NCBI RefSeq assembly: GCF_009711165.2
Contig: NZ_WMID02000028.1
Coordinates: 1 to 64,000, forward strand
Reading direction: 5' to 3'
DNA length: 64,000 nucleotides
Source: Flavobacterium sp. MC2016-06
GTDB lineage: Bacteria > Bacteroidota > Bacteroidia > Flavobacteriales > Flavobacteriaceae
Under the pieces are notes generated by a model. That model did not search any database and was not told where the DNA came from. It saw only the letters and a list, made by a program, of their open reading frames with translations. Shown here piece after piece: positions 28,881-37,524 of this stretch. The translations under genes were made by a program, and so were the position numbers. Positions within the stretch are counted from its first letter, which is position 1; each line of letters begins with the position of its first letter.

Positions 28881-30485
28881 TTAATTTGGTTTCGTGTAGT
28901 AAACCTCAAGCTGCAGTCTTTTAGCGTAATTTGGATCACTTGACGGAATATTATTTCCAAACAATATCGTCCCGAACGGATTCATAACTGAAGCTCTCGG
29001 TGCTTCTGAAATATTAGCATTCTTTGCCTTTAATAGATTAGAAGCATTAATAGTAATACTTTCTGTAACCACTAGGCCTAAGAGAACATTTTTATATGTT
29101 GCATCTTTAATAAGATTACGTACATGATTCGTAATCCTAATTTTATAAGTCGTTCCTCTTTTATTATCACCAAGATTAATAGAACCTCCAAAAATATACT
29201 TAGAATCTTTTGTATTTGTAGCCGAAGTTACATCATTGGTATAATCTATAAGAGGAATATTATTCGTTAAATCGTATAAGTAAACTCTTTTTGGCTCCAT
29301 CGCTGATGCCATTTTATCTGAATCAATATAAAAAACTAAATTAGCTTCATTTACAAGCCACTTATTTGCTCTAATTTCATCTAATTTTGAAACAAAATTA
29401 TCCAGCTTAATAATTGCCAGCGAACCTTGACCTCCCTTTATATACAAACTTGCATCACCTGATGTACTATTAGGAGATTTTATAGCAGCGTCATAAACAG
29501 CATTTTTTGCATCTTGAAGAAAATTTGCTGTAGCACCGCCTGTAGAAGCTAAGAAATTAAGAACCAGTGTTTTTTCTTCTTTTACTGTTTCTAAATCTGT
29601 AGTGATAGCCGTTTTGGCTTTATAAGTAATAGTAATTTTTCCTTTAGAAAAATCCATTGCAGCCATATTACTAGGGCTTCCATCTGCTCTTTCTACTTTA
29701 AAATATAATCCTCTAAAATATTCTTGAAACACATCAGCTGTTGAAAGCTTTGAAGCCGGAGCATTTAAGATTTTTGATTGAAAGAAAGCTTTATTTAAAC
29801 TTAAGTGCATTTCTGGAACACTTCTCGTAACAGTTTCTTTTTTAGTATCAGGATCAATAGTTGTAGTTTTTATCTCTTTTGGATCAAAAAAGAATTTTTC
29901 ATTTTCTGCAACATTTGTCGAATCATTTAAAGGACTTCCCAATTTCTGAGTGTCAAAATCAGCATTTTGATCTGTATAATAAAGCTGTGGCAACTGTGAA
30001 CCATTATTAAAATAGGAGTTACGCATTTGCATACCAGACTCATAAATACTCAACTTTAACTTACCAACTTTACCTTCAGAAGGATCATAAATAGAATCTA
30101 ATATATAAGTACTGTCACCAGTAGTAGCATCAACGCTTTTTACATGATTAAAATAAGGTATACTAAGCACTACACTTTCTATTACAGGCTCTTCACCAAT
30201 AGTAGGCGCATAAGTTGCAAGTGTTAACTGTGTAGCAAAATTTGCAGTTGTAGTACCAAAAACTGGATTATCATAAATACCTAAAAGATTATTTGTCAAA
30301 GCATTTGACTGAATAGGTGTTACTTCTTGGTTATACGCTAAAACATCATATTTTTCAGCCTCTAGGCCAAAATGATCATCTCCGATTAAATCATCACCAA
30401 TTGCATTAAAATCTTTATCGCAAGAATACAAAAGAACAACAGTTACAGCTAAAAGAATTTTCTTAATAAAAGAAGTATTATACAT
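28881..30485 (-). CDS. DUF4270 family lipoprotein
   Basis: The 534-residue protein carries a lipoprotein signal (VVLLYSC, lipid-bearing Cys22) followed by DKDFNAIGDDLIGDDHFG, characteristic of the DUF4270 family found across Bacteroidota. The rest is beta-rich with many polar loops and no catalytic motif. It lies between the GT5-like gene (21 bp upstream) and glmS (10 bp downstream), so it is probably co-transcribed with cell-wall precursor genes. The molecular function of DUF4270 is not established. Confidence 0.9.
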   Translation of the reverse strand: MYNTSFIKKILLAVTVVLLYSCDKDFNAIGDDLIGDDHFGLEAEKYDVLAYNQEVTPIQSNALTNNLLGIYDNPVFGTTTANFATQLTLATYAPTIGEEPVIESVVLSIPYFNHVKSVDATTGDSTYILDSIYDPSEGKVGKLKLSIYESGMQMRNSYFNNGSQLPQLYYTDQNADFDTQKLGSPLNDSTNVAENEKFFFDPKEIKTTTIDPDTKKETVTRSVPEMHLSLNKAFFQSKILNAPASKLSTADVFQEYFRGLYFKVERADGSPSNMAAMDFSKGKITITYKAKTAITTDLETVKEEKTLVLNFLASTGGATANFLQDAKNAVYDAAIKSPNSTSGDASLYIKGGQGSLAIIKLDNFVSKLDEIRANKWLVNEANLVFYIDSDKMASAMEPKRVYLYDLTNNIPLIDYTNDVTSATNTKDSKYIFGGSINLGDNKRGTTYKIRITNHVRNLIKDATYKNVLLGLVVTESITINASNLLKAKNANISEAPRASVMNPFGTILFGNNIPSSDPNYAKRLQLEVYYTKPN

Positions 30486-30506
30486 GTTTAATAATAAAGT
30501 TAAATT

Positions 30507-31313
30507 TTAAAGACCCATCTCCTTATAGAAATTTGTATACGCTTCTGCGAATGCATCTTTCGTGGCGAAAGGTAAAAAAGGTTTTCCTGAAGATTCTATA
30601 AATTTTGTTAAACTTGGGGAAACGTTCTCAGATGCAATGATGACAGCATCAGAATGTAAAATGCTAGCTTTTAAGATATTTTCGTAATTTGGAATTTCTA
30701 AATCCGCAACTGATTCATGTGGAACACCGTCGAATTTTACCTTATTAATCATTTCTAAATCTAAATTTTCATCAAAAGACTGACCGTAAACAGAAGTTAC
30801 AATTTTAGTCTCAGAAAATAAAGCTTCATTTTTATAGTAGTGTTTCATATATATTGGAAGCATCGCCGCCAACCAGCCATGAACATGAATAATATCTGGA
30901 ACCCAATTCAATTTTTTTACCGTTTCAACAACTCCTTTTGCAAAAAATATGGCGCGTTCATCATTATCAGGATACAAAACTCCTTCTTCATCTGCAAAAG
31001 TTGCTTTACGCTTAAAATACTCATCATTATCGATAAAATAAACCTGAATTCTTTCTTTTGGAATTGAAGCTACCTTTATAATCAATGGCATGTCTAAATC
31101 ATTAACTACCAAATTCATCCCTGAAAGTCTGATTACTTCATGTAACTGGTGTCTTCTTTCGTTGATATTCCCATATCTTGGCATGAAAATTCTTATCTGA
31201 CCTCCTTGATCATTAATCATTTTTGGAACGTCATAAGACATTAAAGAAACCTCATTTTCAGCCAAATAAGGCACGACTTCAGATGATACGTATAATATCC
31301 TCTTATCTTTCAT
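30507..31313 (-). CDS. Glycogen/starch synthase N-terminal-domain protein (half-length GT5)
   Basis: The 268 residues match the N-terminal Rossmann domain of GT5 glycogen synthases (KRILYVSSEVVPYLAENEVS at the start, IRIFMPRYGNINERR, and PDIIHVHGWLAAMLPIYMK). The C-terminal nucleotide-sugar-binding domain of full-length GlgA (about 480 residues) is absent, and the usual N-terminal KxGGL loop is not present. It may be a regulator or partner subunit rather than a complete glycosyltransferase. It is divergent from panC with a -7 box on each strand, and heads the DUF4270-glmS unit. Confidence 0.85.
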   Translation of the reverse strand: MKDKRILYVSSEVVPYLAENEVSLMSYDVPKMINDQGGQIRIFMPRYGNINERRHQLHEVIRLSGMNLVVNDLDMPLIIKVASIPKERIQVYFIDNDEYFKRKATFADEEGVLYPDNDERAIFFAKGVVETVKKLNWVPDIIHVHGWLAAMLPIYMKHYYKNEALFSETKIVTSVYGQSFDENLDLEMINKVKFDGVPHESVADLEIPNYENILKASILHSDAVIIASENVSPSLTKFIESSGKPFLPFATKDAFAEAYTNFYKEMGL

Positions 31314-31351
31314 AATAGTATTTTACTTAATTTTTGGTAATAAAAACGTTG

Positions 31352-31359
31352 CAAAATTA
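31352..31359 (-). promoter_or_regulatory. -7 box of the GT5-like/DUF4270/glmS unit (TAATTTTG)
   Basis: TAATTTTG on the minus strand matches TAnnTTTG and lies about 38 bp before the ATG. No clear TTG -33 element is seen. Confidence 0.5.
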
Positions 31360-31390
31360 CAAAAATTTATGCAGTTATTAACTAATATAT

Positions 31391-31398
31391 TATGTTTG
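31391..31398 (+). promoter_or_regulatory. -7 box of panC (TATGTTTG)
   Basis: TATGTTTG matches TAnnTTTG and lies 23 bp before the preferred panC ATG at 31422. It contains the upstream in-frame ATG at 31392, arguing against that codon as the start. No TTG occurs at the right -33 distance. Confidence 0.6.
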
Positions 31399-31421
31399 CA
31401 CTAAATTTTAATAATACAGCC

Positions 31422-32270
31422 ATGCATATTTTCTACGGTAAAGTAGCTTTGATAGCTTATTTGAAAACTATCAAAACTGCAAATTCCACTATCGGATTTG
31501 TACCAACAATGGGCGCTTTACACCAAGGGCATTTGGCTTTAATGCAGCGATCTCTTAAAGAAAACGACGATACGGTTGTGAGTATTTTTGTTAATCCAAC
31601 TCAATTTAACAATCCTGAAGATTTAGCGAAATACCCTCGAACTCTTGAAGAAGATGTTAAGAAAATGCGTACATTAAGTGATAAAATCATTTTGTATGCA
31701 CCTTCGGTAGAAGATATTTATGAAGGAAATACTACATCTCAAAATTTTGATTTTGATGGTTTAGAAAATCAAATGGAAGGAAAATTCAGACCCGGACACT
31801 TTAACGGTGTTGGTACTATCGTAAAACGACTATTTGAAATTGTAACGCCAACCAATGCTTATTTTGGAGAAAAAGATTTCCAGCAATTGCAAATTGTTAA
31901 AAAACTGGTTGAGAAAAACGATCTTCCGGTAAATGTTGTCGGCTGTCCAATCTTTAGAGAAGAGAACTTTTTGGCGATGAGCTCTAGAAACGAAAGGCTG
32001 ACTCCTGAAGAACGAAAAGAAGCTGCTATAATCTACAAGATTTTAAACGAAGCAAAAGAGATATTCAAAAACAACAGTCCGCAGGAAACAATAGAATTTG
32101 TAGAAAATTCTTTCAAAAATAATAAAATGTTTGAACTCGAATATTTTGTAATTGCTGACGAATCTACATTATTGTCTATAGATCACAAAAGTAAAGACAA
32201 AAACTACCGTGCATTTATAGCGGTATTTGTTAATTCTATAAGACTGATTGACACCATTTCATTAAATTAA
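31422..32270 (+). CDS. panC: Pantoate--beta-alanine ligase
   Basis: From the ATG at 31422 the protein has 282 residues, matching the family length (about 280). It joins pantoate and beta-alanine using ATP. Motifs are FVPTMGALHQGHLALM (HIGH-like nucleotide site), SIFVNPTQFNNPEDL, FRPGHFNGVGTIVKRLF, YFGEKDFQQLQI and the KMSKS-like MSSRNERL. I rejected the ATG at 31392 because it lies inside the -7 box. panD follows 14 bp downstream, so the two enzymes supply consecutive needs of pantothenate synthesis. Confidence 0.96.
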   Translation: MHIFYGKVALIAYLKTIKTANSTIGFVPTMGALHQGHLALMQRSLKENDDTVVSIFVNPTQFNNPEDLAKYPRTLEEDVKKMRTLSDKIILYAPSVEDIYEGNTTSQNFDFDGLENQMEGKFRPGHFNGVGTIVKRLFEIVTPTNAYFGEKDFQQLQIVKKLVEKNDLPVNVVGCPIFREENFLAMSSRNERLTPEERKEAAIIYKILNEAKEIFKNNSPQETIEFVENSFKNNKMFELEYFVIADESTLLSIDHKSKDKNYRAFIAVFVNSIRLIDTISLN

Positions 32271-32280
32271 TTTACCTTTG
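32248..32280 (+). promoter_or_regulatory. Promoter of panD inside the panC 3' end (TTG-N22-TACCTTTG)
   Basis: TTG at 32248-32250 is followed after 22 nt by TACCTTTG at 32273-32280, matching both flavobacterial promoter elements. The panD ATG begins 4 nt after the -7 box, so a transcript from here would be essentially leaderless. Confidence 0.6.
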
Positions 32281-32284
32281 CAAC

Positions 32285-32635
32285 ATGCAAATTCAAGTTA
32301 TAAAATCAAAAATTCATCGTGTAAAAGTAACGGGAGCCGATTTAAATTATATTGGCAGTATTACTATTGATGAAACTCTACTGGAAGCTTCAAATATTAT
32401 TGAAGGCGAAAAGGTATCTATTGTAAATATCAATAATGGCGAACGCTTTGAAACTTACGCTATTAAAGGAGAAAAAAATTCAGGAGAAATCACCCTTAAT
32501 GGGCCCGCAGCAAGAAAAGTTCAAAAAGACGATATCATTATCATTATATCTTATGCGACCCTAGATTTTGAAGAAGCAAAAACCTTCAAACCTTGGATCA
32601 TTTTCCCAAATGAAAACGACAATTCGTTAACCTAA
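32285..32635 (+). CDS. panD: Aspartate 1-decarboxylase
   Basis: The 116-residue pyruvoyl enzyme makes beta-alanine from aspartate. The self-cleavage site is Gly24-Ser25 in NYIGSITID, which generates the pyruvoyl group on the beta/alpha chain boundary; NGERFETYAIKG and LNGPAARKVQKDD are typical of the family. Length fits (115-130). It is transcribed after panC and probably also from its own promoter. Confidence 0.97.
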   Translation: MQIQVIKSKIHRVKVTGADLNYIGSITIDETLLEASNIIEGEKVSIVNINNGERFETYAIKGEKNSGEITLNGPAARKVQKDDIIIIISYATLDFEEAKTFKPWIIFPNENDNSLT

Positions 32636-32838
32636 AGTTATCCTTTCACTTTATATTTTCTTCATCATTTGTCAAAATCCCCTTTTGAACAAACCAGATG
32701 ACCTATGCCTAAATCAAAAATAGATTTAAGCCCATAACTTCATTGCTTTTTTAAACCATACCCTACAAAAAAGTAAATAAAGTATTATATTGCTACATTA
32801 TTTCAAATACTTTTTAATTCACGGAAATGCCACAAATC

Positions 32839-33993
32839 ATGAAAAAAGTTTACCTACTATTTATCTTAATTTCATTTTCTTCTTTCGCACAAAAAACGTT
32901 CGACAACATCAAATCTGAAAAACTTGGAGTAGAACGCAGAATAACTATCGGACTTCCTCCCTCTTACGAAGAAAACAAAGACAAAAAATATCCAGTTTTA
33001 TACTTATTAGACGGCGATTATTTATTTGATCCTTTTTCTGGAGCTGTCAGTTATGGTGCTTATTGGGATGATTTACCAGAAATGATAATCATTGGAGTAC
33101 ACCAAAATAAAGATGGGGAACGCTTCGACGATTCTACTATCGATCAAAATACAGGATTGCCTTTTGAAAAAGGAGCTGATTTTTTTGAGTTTATTGGTGC
33201 TGAACTTATTCCTTATATCGAAAAAAAATACCGCACTACACCTTTTAGAATTATTGCAGGTCATGATATAACAGCAAGTTTTATCAATTTTTATTTATAC
33301 AAAGAAGAACCATTGTTTAATGCTTACATCTGCCTAAGTCCAGAACTTGCACCAAAAATGGAAGTTCGTATCCCCGAAAAGTTTGCTAAATTTACAAAAC
33401 CACTATTTTATTACCTTTCTGCAGCTGATGGCGATATTAAAAAAATCAAAGAACCTATTGAAAAACTAGCCAGCAATATTAAAATTGCAAATAATCCGTT
33501 AATCAATTATAAATACGAAGTTTTTAAAGGTACAACTCATTATACCGAAGTTTTACATTCGATTCCGAGTGCATTATATCAGATTTTTGAAGTTTACAGG
33601 CCTATAAATTCTGCGGAATACAATGATAAAATTGCAATTCTTCAAACAGGTTACTCTGATTATTTGGAAAAAAAATATGCAATAATGTCTGAAGTAATGG
33701 GCGTTCAAATTCCTGTTCGTGTTAGTGACTTTAAAGTAGTAGAAAATATTATTTTGAAGAGAAATGCTTACGACGAATTGGGTAAAATGGCCGAAATTGC
33801 AAATACAAGTTACCCAAAAGCAATGTTGGGCGAATATGAATTAGGTTTGATGTACGAAAAAATGGGAGATCCAAAACATGCTTCAAAAAAATATCAAAAT
33901 GCATCGCAAATGGAACCAATTGGCGATTTGAATAAAGATATGATGTATGAGAAAATCGACGAGATGAATACACTTGCCAAAAAAACTAAATAA
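32839..33993 (+). CDS. Alpha/beta-hydrolase (esterase D/Fes-like) with altered nucleophile
   Basis: I start at MKKVYLLFILISFSSFAQ (ATG at 32839), a clear signal peptide, giving 384 residues. The first 250 mature residues match the PF00756 esterase fold (YPVLYLLDGDYLFDP, MIIIGVHQNKDGERFDD, ELIPYIEKKYRTTP). At the nucleophile elbow the expected GHSxGG is GHDITA, with Asp (D143) in place of Ser, while a His candidate remains in GTTHYTEV. The C-terminal 100 residues are helical with a TPR-like repeat. It may be a non-catalytic binding protein or use a different chemistry. Its stop codon overlaps the radA ATG by one base. Confidence 0.85.
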   Translation: MKKVYLLFILISFSSFAQKTFDNIKSEKLGVERRITIGLPPSYEENKDKKYPVLYLLDGDYLFDPFSGAVSYGAYWDDLPEMIIIGVHQNKDGERFDDSTIDQNTGLPFEKGADFFEFIGAELIPYIEKKYRTTPFRIIAGHDITASFINFYLYKEEPLFNAYICLSPELAPKMEVRIPEKFAKFTKPLFYYLSAADGDIKKIKEPIEKLASNIKIANNPLINYKYEVFKGTTHYTEVLHSIPSALYQIFEVYRPINSAEYNDKIAILQTGYSDYLEKKYAIMSEVMGVQIPVRVSDFKVVENIILKRNAYDELGKMAEIANTSYPKAMLGEYELGLMYEKMGDPKHASKKYQNASQMEPIGDLNKDMMYEKIDEMNTLAKKTK

Positions 33994-35354
33994 TGTCAAA
34001 AGTTAAAACTTCCTTTTTTTGTCAAAACTGCGGTACACAATATGCCAAATGGCAAGGACAGTGTAACGCATGCAAAGAATGGAATACTATTGCCGAAGAA
34101 ATCATTCAGAAGCAAGAAAAAGTGGCTTGGAAAAGCGAACCTACTTCAACAAACAAAGCACCAAGACCTTTAAAAATTAATGAAATTGATTCGGCTCAGG
34201 AAATTCGAATGGATACTACTGACGGCGAATTGAATCGTGTTTTAGGAGGTGGAATTGTCCCTGGATCTTTGACTCTTTTAGGAGGTGAGCCTGGAATTGG
34301 AAAAAGTACGCTTTTACTTCAGATATCATTAAAGTTACCTTACAAAACCTTATATGTTTCTGGGGAAGAAAGCCAGAAACAGATAAAAATGCGTGCGGAA
34401 AGAATCACGCCAAATTCTGATAATTGTTATATTCTGACGGAAACTAAAACACAGAATATTTTCAAACAAATTGAAGCCATTGAACCCGAAATCGTAATTA
34501 TAGATTCAATTCAGACTTTACATACTGATTATATCGAATCTACTGCTGGAAGTATTTCTCAGATTAGAGAAACCACTGCCGAGTTGATCAAGTTTGCTAA
34601 AGAAACTAATATTCCAGTTATTTTAATTGGACATATTACCAAAGACGGAAACATTGCCGGCCCAAAAATTTTGGAACACATGGTCGATACCGTTTTACAA
34701 TTTGAAGGCGATAGAAATCACGTTTACCGAATTTTACGTTCGCTTAAAAATCGTTTTGGTTCTACAGCAGAACTTGGGATCTATGAAATGCTTGGAAGCG
34801 GTTTGCGCGAAGTAAGCAATCCGTCAGAAATATTGATTTCGCACAAAGACGAAGAAATGTCTGGAACTGCTATTGCCACAACTATGGAAGGCATGCGTCC
34901 GTTAATGATCGAAATACAATCATTAGTGAGTACTGCGGTCTATGGAACTCCACAGCGCAGTACGACTGGTTACAACGCCAAAAGGCTAAACATGATTCTG
35001 GCAGTTTTAGAAAAAAGAGCTGGATTTCGTTTAGGTGCCAAAGACGTTTTCCTGAATGTAACTGGAGGAATTTCTGTTGATGATCCTGCGATTGACTTGG
35101 CCGTTGTTGCTGCAATTTTATCTTCAAACGAAGATATTCCGGTAACTAAAGGTTTTTGTTTTGCAGGCGAAGTTGGTCTTTCTGGCGAAATTCGTCCTGT
35201 AAACCGCGTAGATCAAAGAATTCAGGAAGCCGAGAAATTAGGTTTCAACACTATCTTTGTATCAAAATACAATAAAATTGCCATAAAAAACCCTGGAATC
35301 AAAATTGAGCTTGTAACAAAAATTGAAGATGTTGCAAGTATTCTTTTTGGCTAA
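33993..35354 (+). CDS. radA: DNA repair protein RadA
   Basis: The 453-residue RecA-like ATPase promotes branch migration in recombination. It has a four-cysteine zinc finger (C10, C13, C24, C27), Walker A GGEPGIGKST with K104, the RadA-specific KNRFGS motif, and a C-terminal Lon-protease-like P5 domain (GGISVDDPAIDLAVVAAI and GEVGLSGEIRPV). The start overlaps the previous stop (TAATG), giving translational coupling to the esterase-like gene. Confidence 0.97.
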   Translation: MSKVKTSFFCQNCGTQYAKWQGQCNACKEWNTIAEEIIQKQEKVAWKSEPTSTNKAPRPLKINEIDSAQEIRMDTTDGELNRVLGGGIVPGSLTLLGGEPGIGKSTLLLQISLKLPYKTLYVSGEESQKQIKMRAERITPNSDNCYILTETKTQNIFKQIEAIEPEIVIIDSIQTLHTDYIESTAGSISQIRETTAELIKFAKETNIPVILIGHITKDGNIAGPKILEHMVDTVLQFEGDRNHVYRILRSLKNRFGSTAELGIYEMLGSGLREVSNPSEILISHKDEEMSGTAIATTMEGMRPLMIEIQSLVSTAVYGTPQRSTTGYNAKRLNMILAVLEKRAGFRLGAKDVFLNVTGGISVDDPAIDLAVVAAILSSNEDIPVTKGFCFAGEVGLSGEIRPVNRVDQRIQEAEKLGFNTIFVSKYNKIAIKNPGIKIELVTKIEDVASILFG

Positions 35355-35373
35355 TATTTTATAATACCACTTT

Positions 35374-37338
35374 ATGAATTTTCCAAAACAAAAAATTTTC
35401 AAAGCATTAAAAATACTTGCCCTGGTATTGATTTTACTTTGTATTGGACTTTACTTTTTTCGTGATTCTTTACTAAAACAAGCTATTGCAAAAGTCCAGC
35501 ATAAAATGACTGTAGATTATAACAGTACTTTTTCTGTAAAATCGGCTTCGTTTGACGGCTTATCGAGCATCAAACTTACCGATGTAGTTTTAGTCCCAAA
35601 AAATGCAGATACACTATTTAAAATTCAAAAAATAGAAACCAGCATCAGCTTGAGTAATTTATTAATTGGCGATGTTCAAGTTGGAACTTTAAAAATCAAC
35701 AACGGATACATTCAATTAGTCAAAAAGGGAAAAATTCGCAATTTTGATGCTTTCTTAAAAAAAGACAATACTGATTCTGATAAAAACGAGAAAAGAAAAT
35801 ATGCTGCTTTCGCCTACCGCATCATCTCAAAACTATTGAATTTGGTTCCGACTGACATGAATTTGGAAAATGTACAATTTAGAATTGACGATAATGGTAA
35901 AAAAACTTCTGTAGCAATCAAAAAGCTTGTTTTAAGCGACAAACAACTCGAAACCAATCTTCATGTACAAGCAAAAGATTTTGACCAGCGCTGGAACATA
36001 AAAGGCTTTGCTGATCCGAGAAACAAAAAAGCCGATATTCGATTTTTTAATTTAGATACCGGCGCCATTCGCGTTCCGTATCTTGACGAGCGTTACAACT
36101 TAAAAGTCAGCTTTGATTCCATTCGATTAAATGTACAAAATATTGAAAAAGATGGAAGTGAATTGCATATTGATGGTTATTCTTCGATTTCAAATTTAAA
36201 AATAAACCACCCAAAAATTGCCAGCAAAGATGTCGTGATTAAAAACGCACGTTTTGATTATCGATTTTTACTAGGTGACGATTTTATTTCGATAGACAGC
36301 ACTTCGACAATGCAGTTGAATAAAATAAAAGTTCGCCCATATGTTTCTTATAATACAGAATCGGACACGGTTTATACTTTGAAAGTTGATATACCGAAAA
36401 TGAAAGCGCAGGATTTTATTGTTTCATTGCCTGATGGTTTATTTACCCATTTTCAAGGAATGGAAGCGACTGGAAATTTTGATTATAAATTAGATTTCAA
36501 ATTCAACAAAAACAAACCAAACACACTTGTTTTTGATAGTAAAATGAATAAAGAAGATTTAAAAATCACAAAATACGGAGAAGCCGATTTAAATAAATTA
36601 AACGGCGAATTTGTTTATCGCGCCATAATTCAAAACGTATTACAGCGCCCGATTTTGGTTGGAAATTCGAATCCGAATTATACCCCTTTAGATCAGATTT
36701 CGCCTTATTTGAGAAAATCAGTTTTAACGACAGAAGATCCGTCTTTCTTTCAGCATCGCGGCTTTATTAATGAAGCGTTCAAACAATCAATTCTAAAAAA
36801 CATTAGAACCAAAAAATTCTCTCGCGGTGCCAGCACAATTAGTATGCAGTTGATTAAGAATGTCTTTTTGACTCGTGAGAAAACGCTTTCGCGAAAGCTT
36901 GAAGAAATTCTACTAGTTTATATTTTAGAAAATAACAGAATTGCCAGCAAAGAAAGAATGTTGGAAGTTTATTTTAATATTATCGAATGGGGACCAAATG
37001 TGTATGGAATTGGTGAAGCGAGTCATTTTTATTTCCAAAAAAGTCCATCGCAATTGAGTTTAGACGAATGTCTGTATTTGGCAACCATTATTCCGAAACC
37101 AAGAAAATTCATGTATCAGTTTAACGATCAAGGAAACTTGAAAGATTACGCGGTGAAAAATCAGAAATTCTTAAGTAATTTAATGTTGCGCCGCGGTGTT
37201 ATTATTCCAGAAGATACGATTGGGCAGCTTCCGGTTTATATTTCTGGGAATGCACGTTCGCTATTGCGAATAAAAGCGCCAGATTCGACTGCAGTTCCTG
37301 TTGATTCTTTATCGATGGATGGGGAATTTGATTTATAA
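35374..37338 (+). CDS. GT51 peptidoglycan transglycosylase with AsmA-like N-terminal region
   Basis: The 654-residue protein has one N-terminal transmembrane helix (about 12-29), a long beta-rich periplasmic region (about 45-410) of AsmA/translocation-module type, and a C-terminal GT51 domain. The GT51 signatures are LTTEDPSFFQHRGF (catalytic E454), RGASTISMQLIKN, RKLEEILLVYILE and YFNIIEWGPNVYGIGEAS. There is no transpeptidase domain, so it is a monofunctional glycan polymerase. The large N-terminal domain is not found in ordinary MtgA enzymes (about 240 residues). It lies 19 bp after radA on the same strand. Confidence 0.9.
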   Translation: MNFPKQKIFKALKILALVLILLCIGLYFFRDSLLKQAIAKVQHKMTVDYNSTFSVKSASFDGLSSIKLTDVVLVPKNADTLFKIQKIETSISLSNLLIGDVQVGTLKINNGYIQLVKKGKIRNFDAFLKKDNTDSDKNEKRKYAAFAYRIISKLLNLVPTDMNLENVQFRIDDNGKKTSVAIKKLVLSDKQLETNLHVQAKDFDQRWNIKGFADPRNKKADIRFFNLDTGAIRVPYLDERYNLKVSFDSIRLNVQNIEKDGSELHIDGYSSISNLKINHPKIASKDVVIKNARFDYRFLLGDDFISIDSTSTMQLNKIKVRPYVSYNTESDTVYTLKVDIPKMKAQDFIVSLPDGLFTHFQGMEATGNFDYKLDFKFNKNKPNTLVFDSKMNKEDLKITKYGEADLNKLNGEFVYRAIIQNVLQRPILVGNSNPNYTPLDQISPYLRKSVLTTEDPSFFQHRGFINEAFKQSILKNIRTKKFSRGASTISMQLIKNVFLTREKTLSRKLEEILLVYILENNRIASKERMLEVYFNIIEWGPNVYGIGEASHFYFQKSPSQLSLDECLYLATIIPKPRKFMYQFNDQGNLKDYAVKNQKFLSNLMLRRGVIIPEDTIGQLPVYISGNARSLLRIKAPDSTAVPVDSLSMDGEFDL

Positions 37339-37340
37339 TA

Positions 37341-37522
37341 TTTGCCACGAAGACGCTAAGGCACAAAGTTTTTATCTCTTTTGAGAGGAATACAGTAAAA
37401 AAACTTAGCGCCTTTGCGTCTTTGCGAGATTAAAATTAAATTTCTTTACGCAAAATTTGCTCGCAGTGTTGCAAAAACACCAAGCTAAAAAAAGCTTTGT
37501 GTCTTAGCGCCTTAGCGGCAAA
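37341..37522. repeat. Intergenic inverted repeat of the ACGAAG/CGCTAAG family
   Basis: Three copies of a 25-28-bp word lie in one spacer: 37341-37368 (tttgccacgaagacgctaag), and in opposite orientation 37404-37428 and 37495-37522. The outer copies are imperfect inverted repeats with about five differences in 28 bp. The element fills the convergent space between the transglycosylase and LytTR regulator genes. Relatives occur at 56983-57045 and 61720-61787. Confidence 0.75.
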
Positions 37523-37524
37523 AA

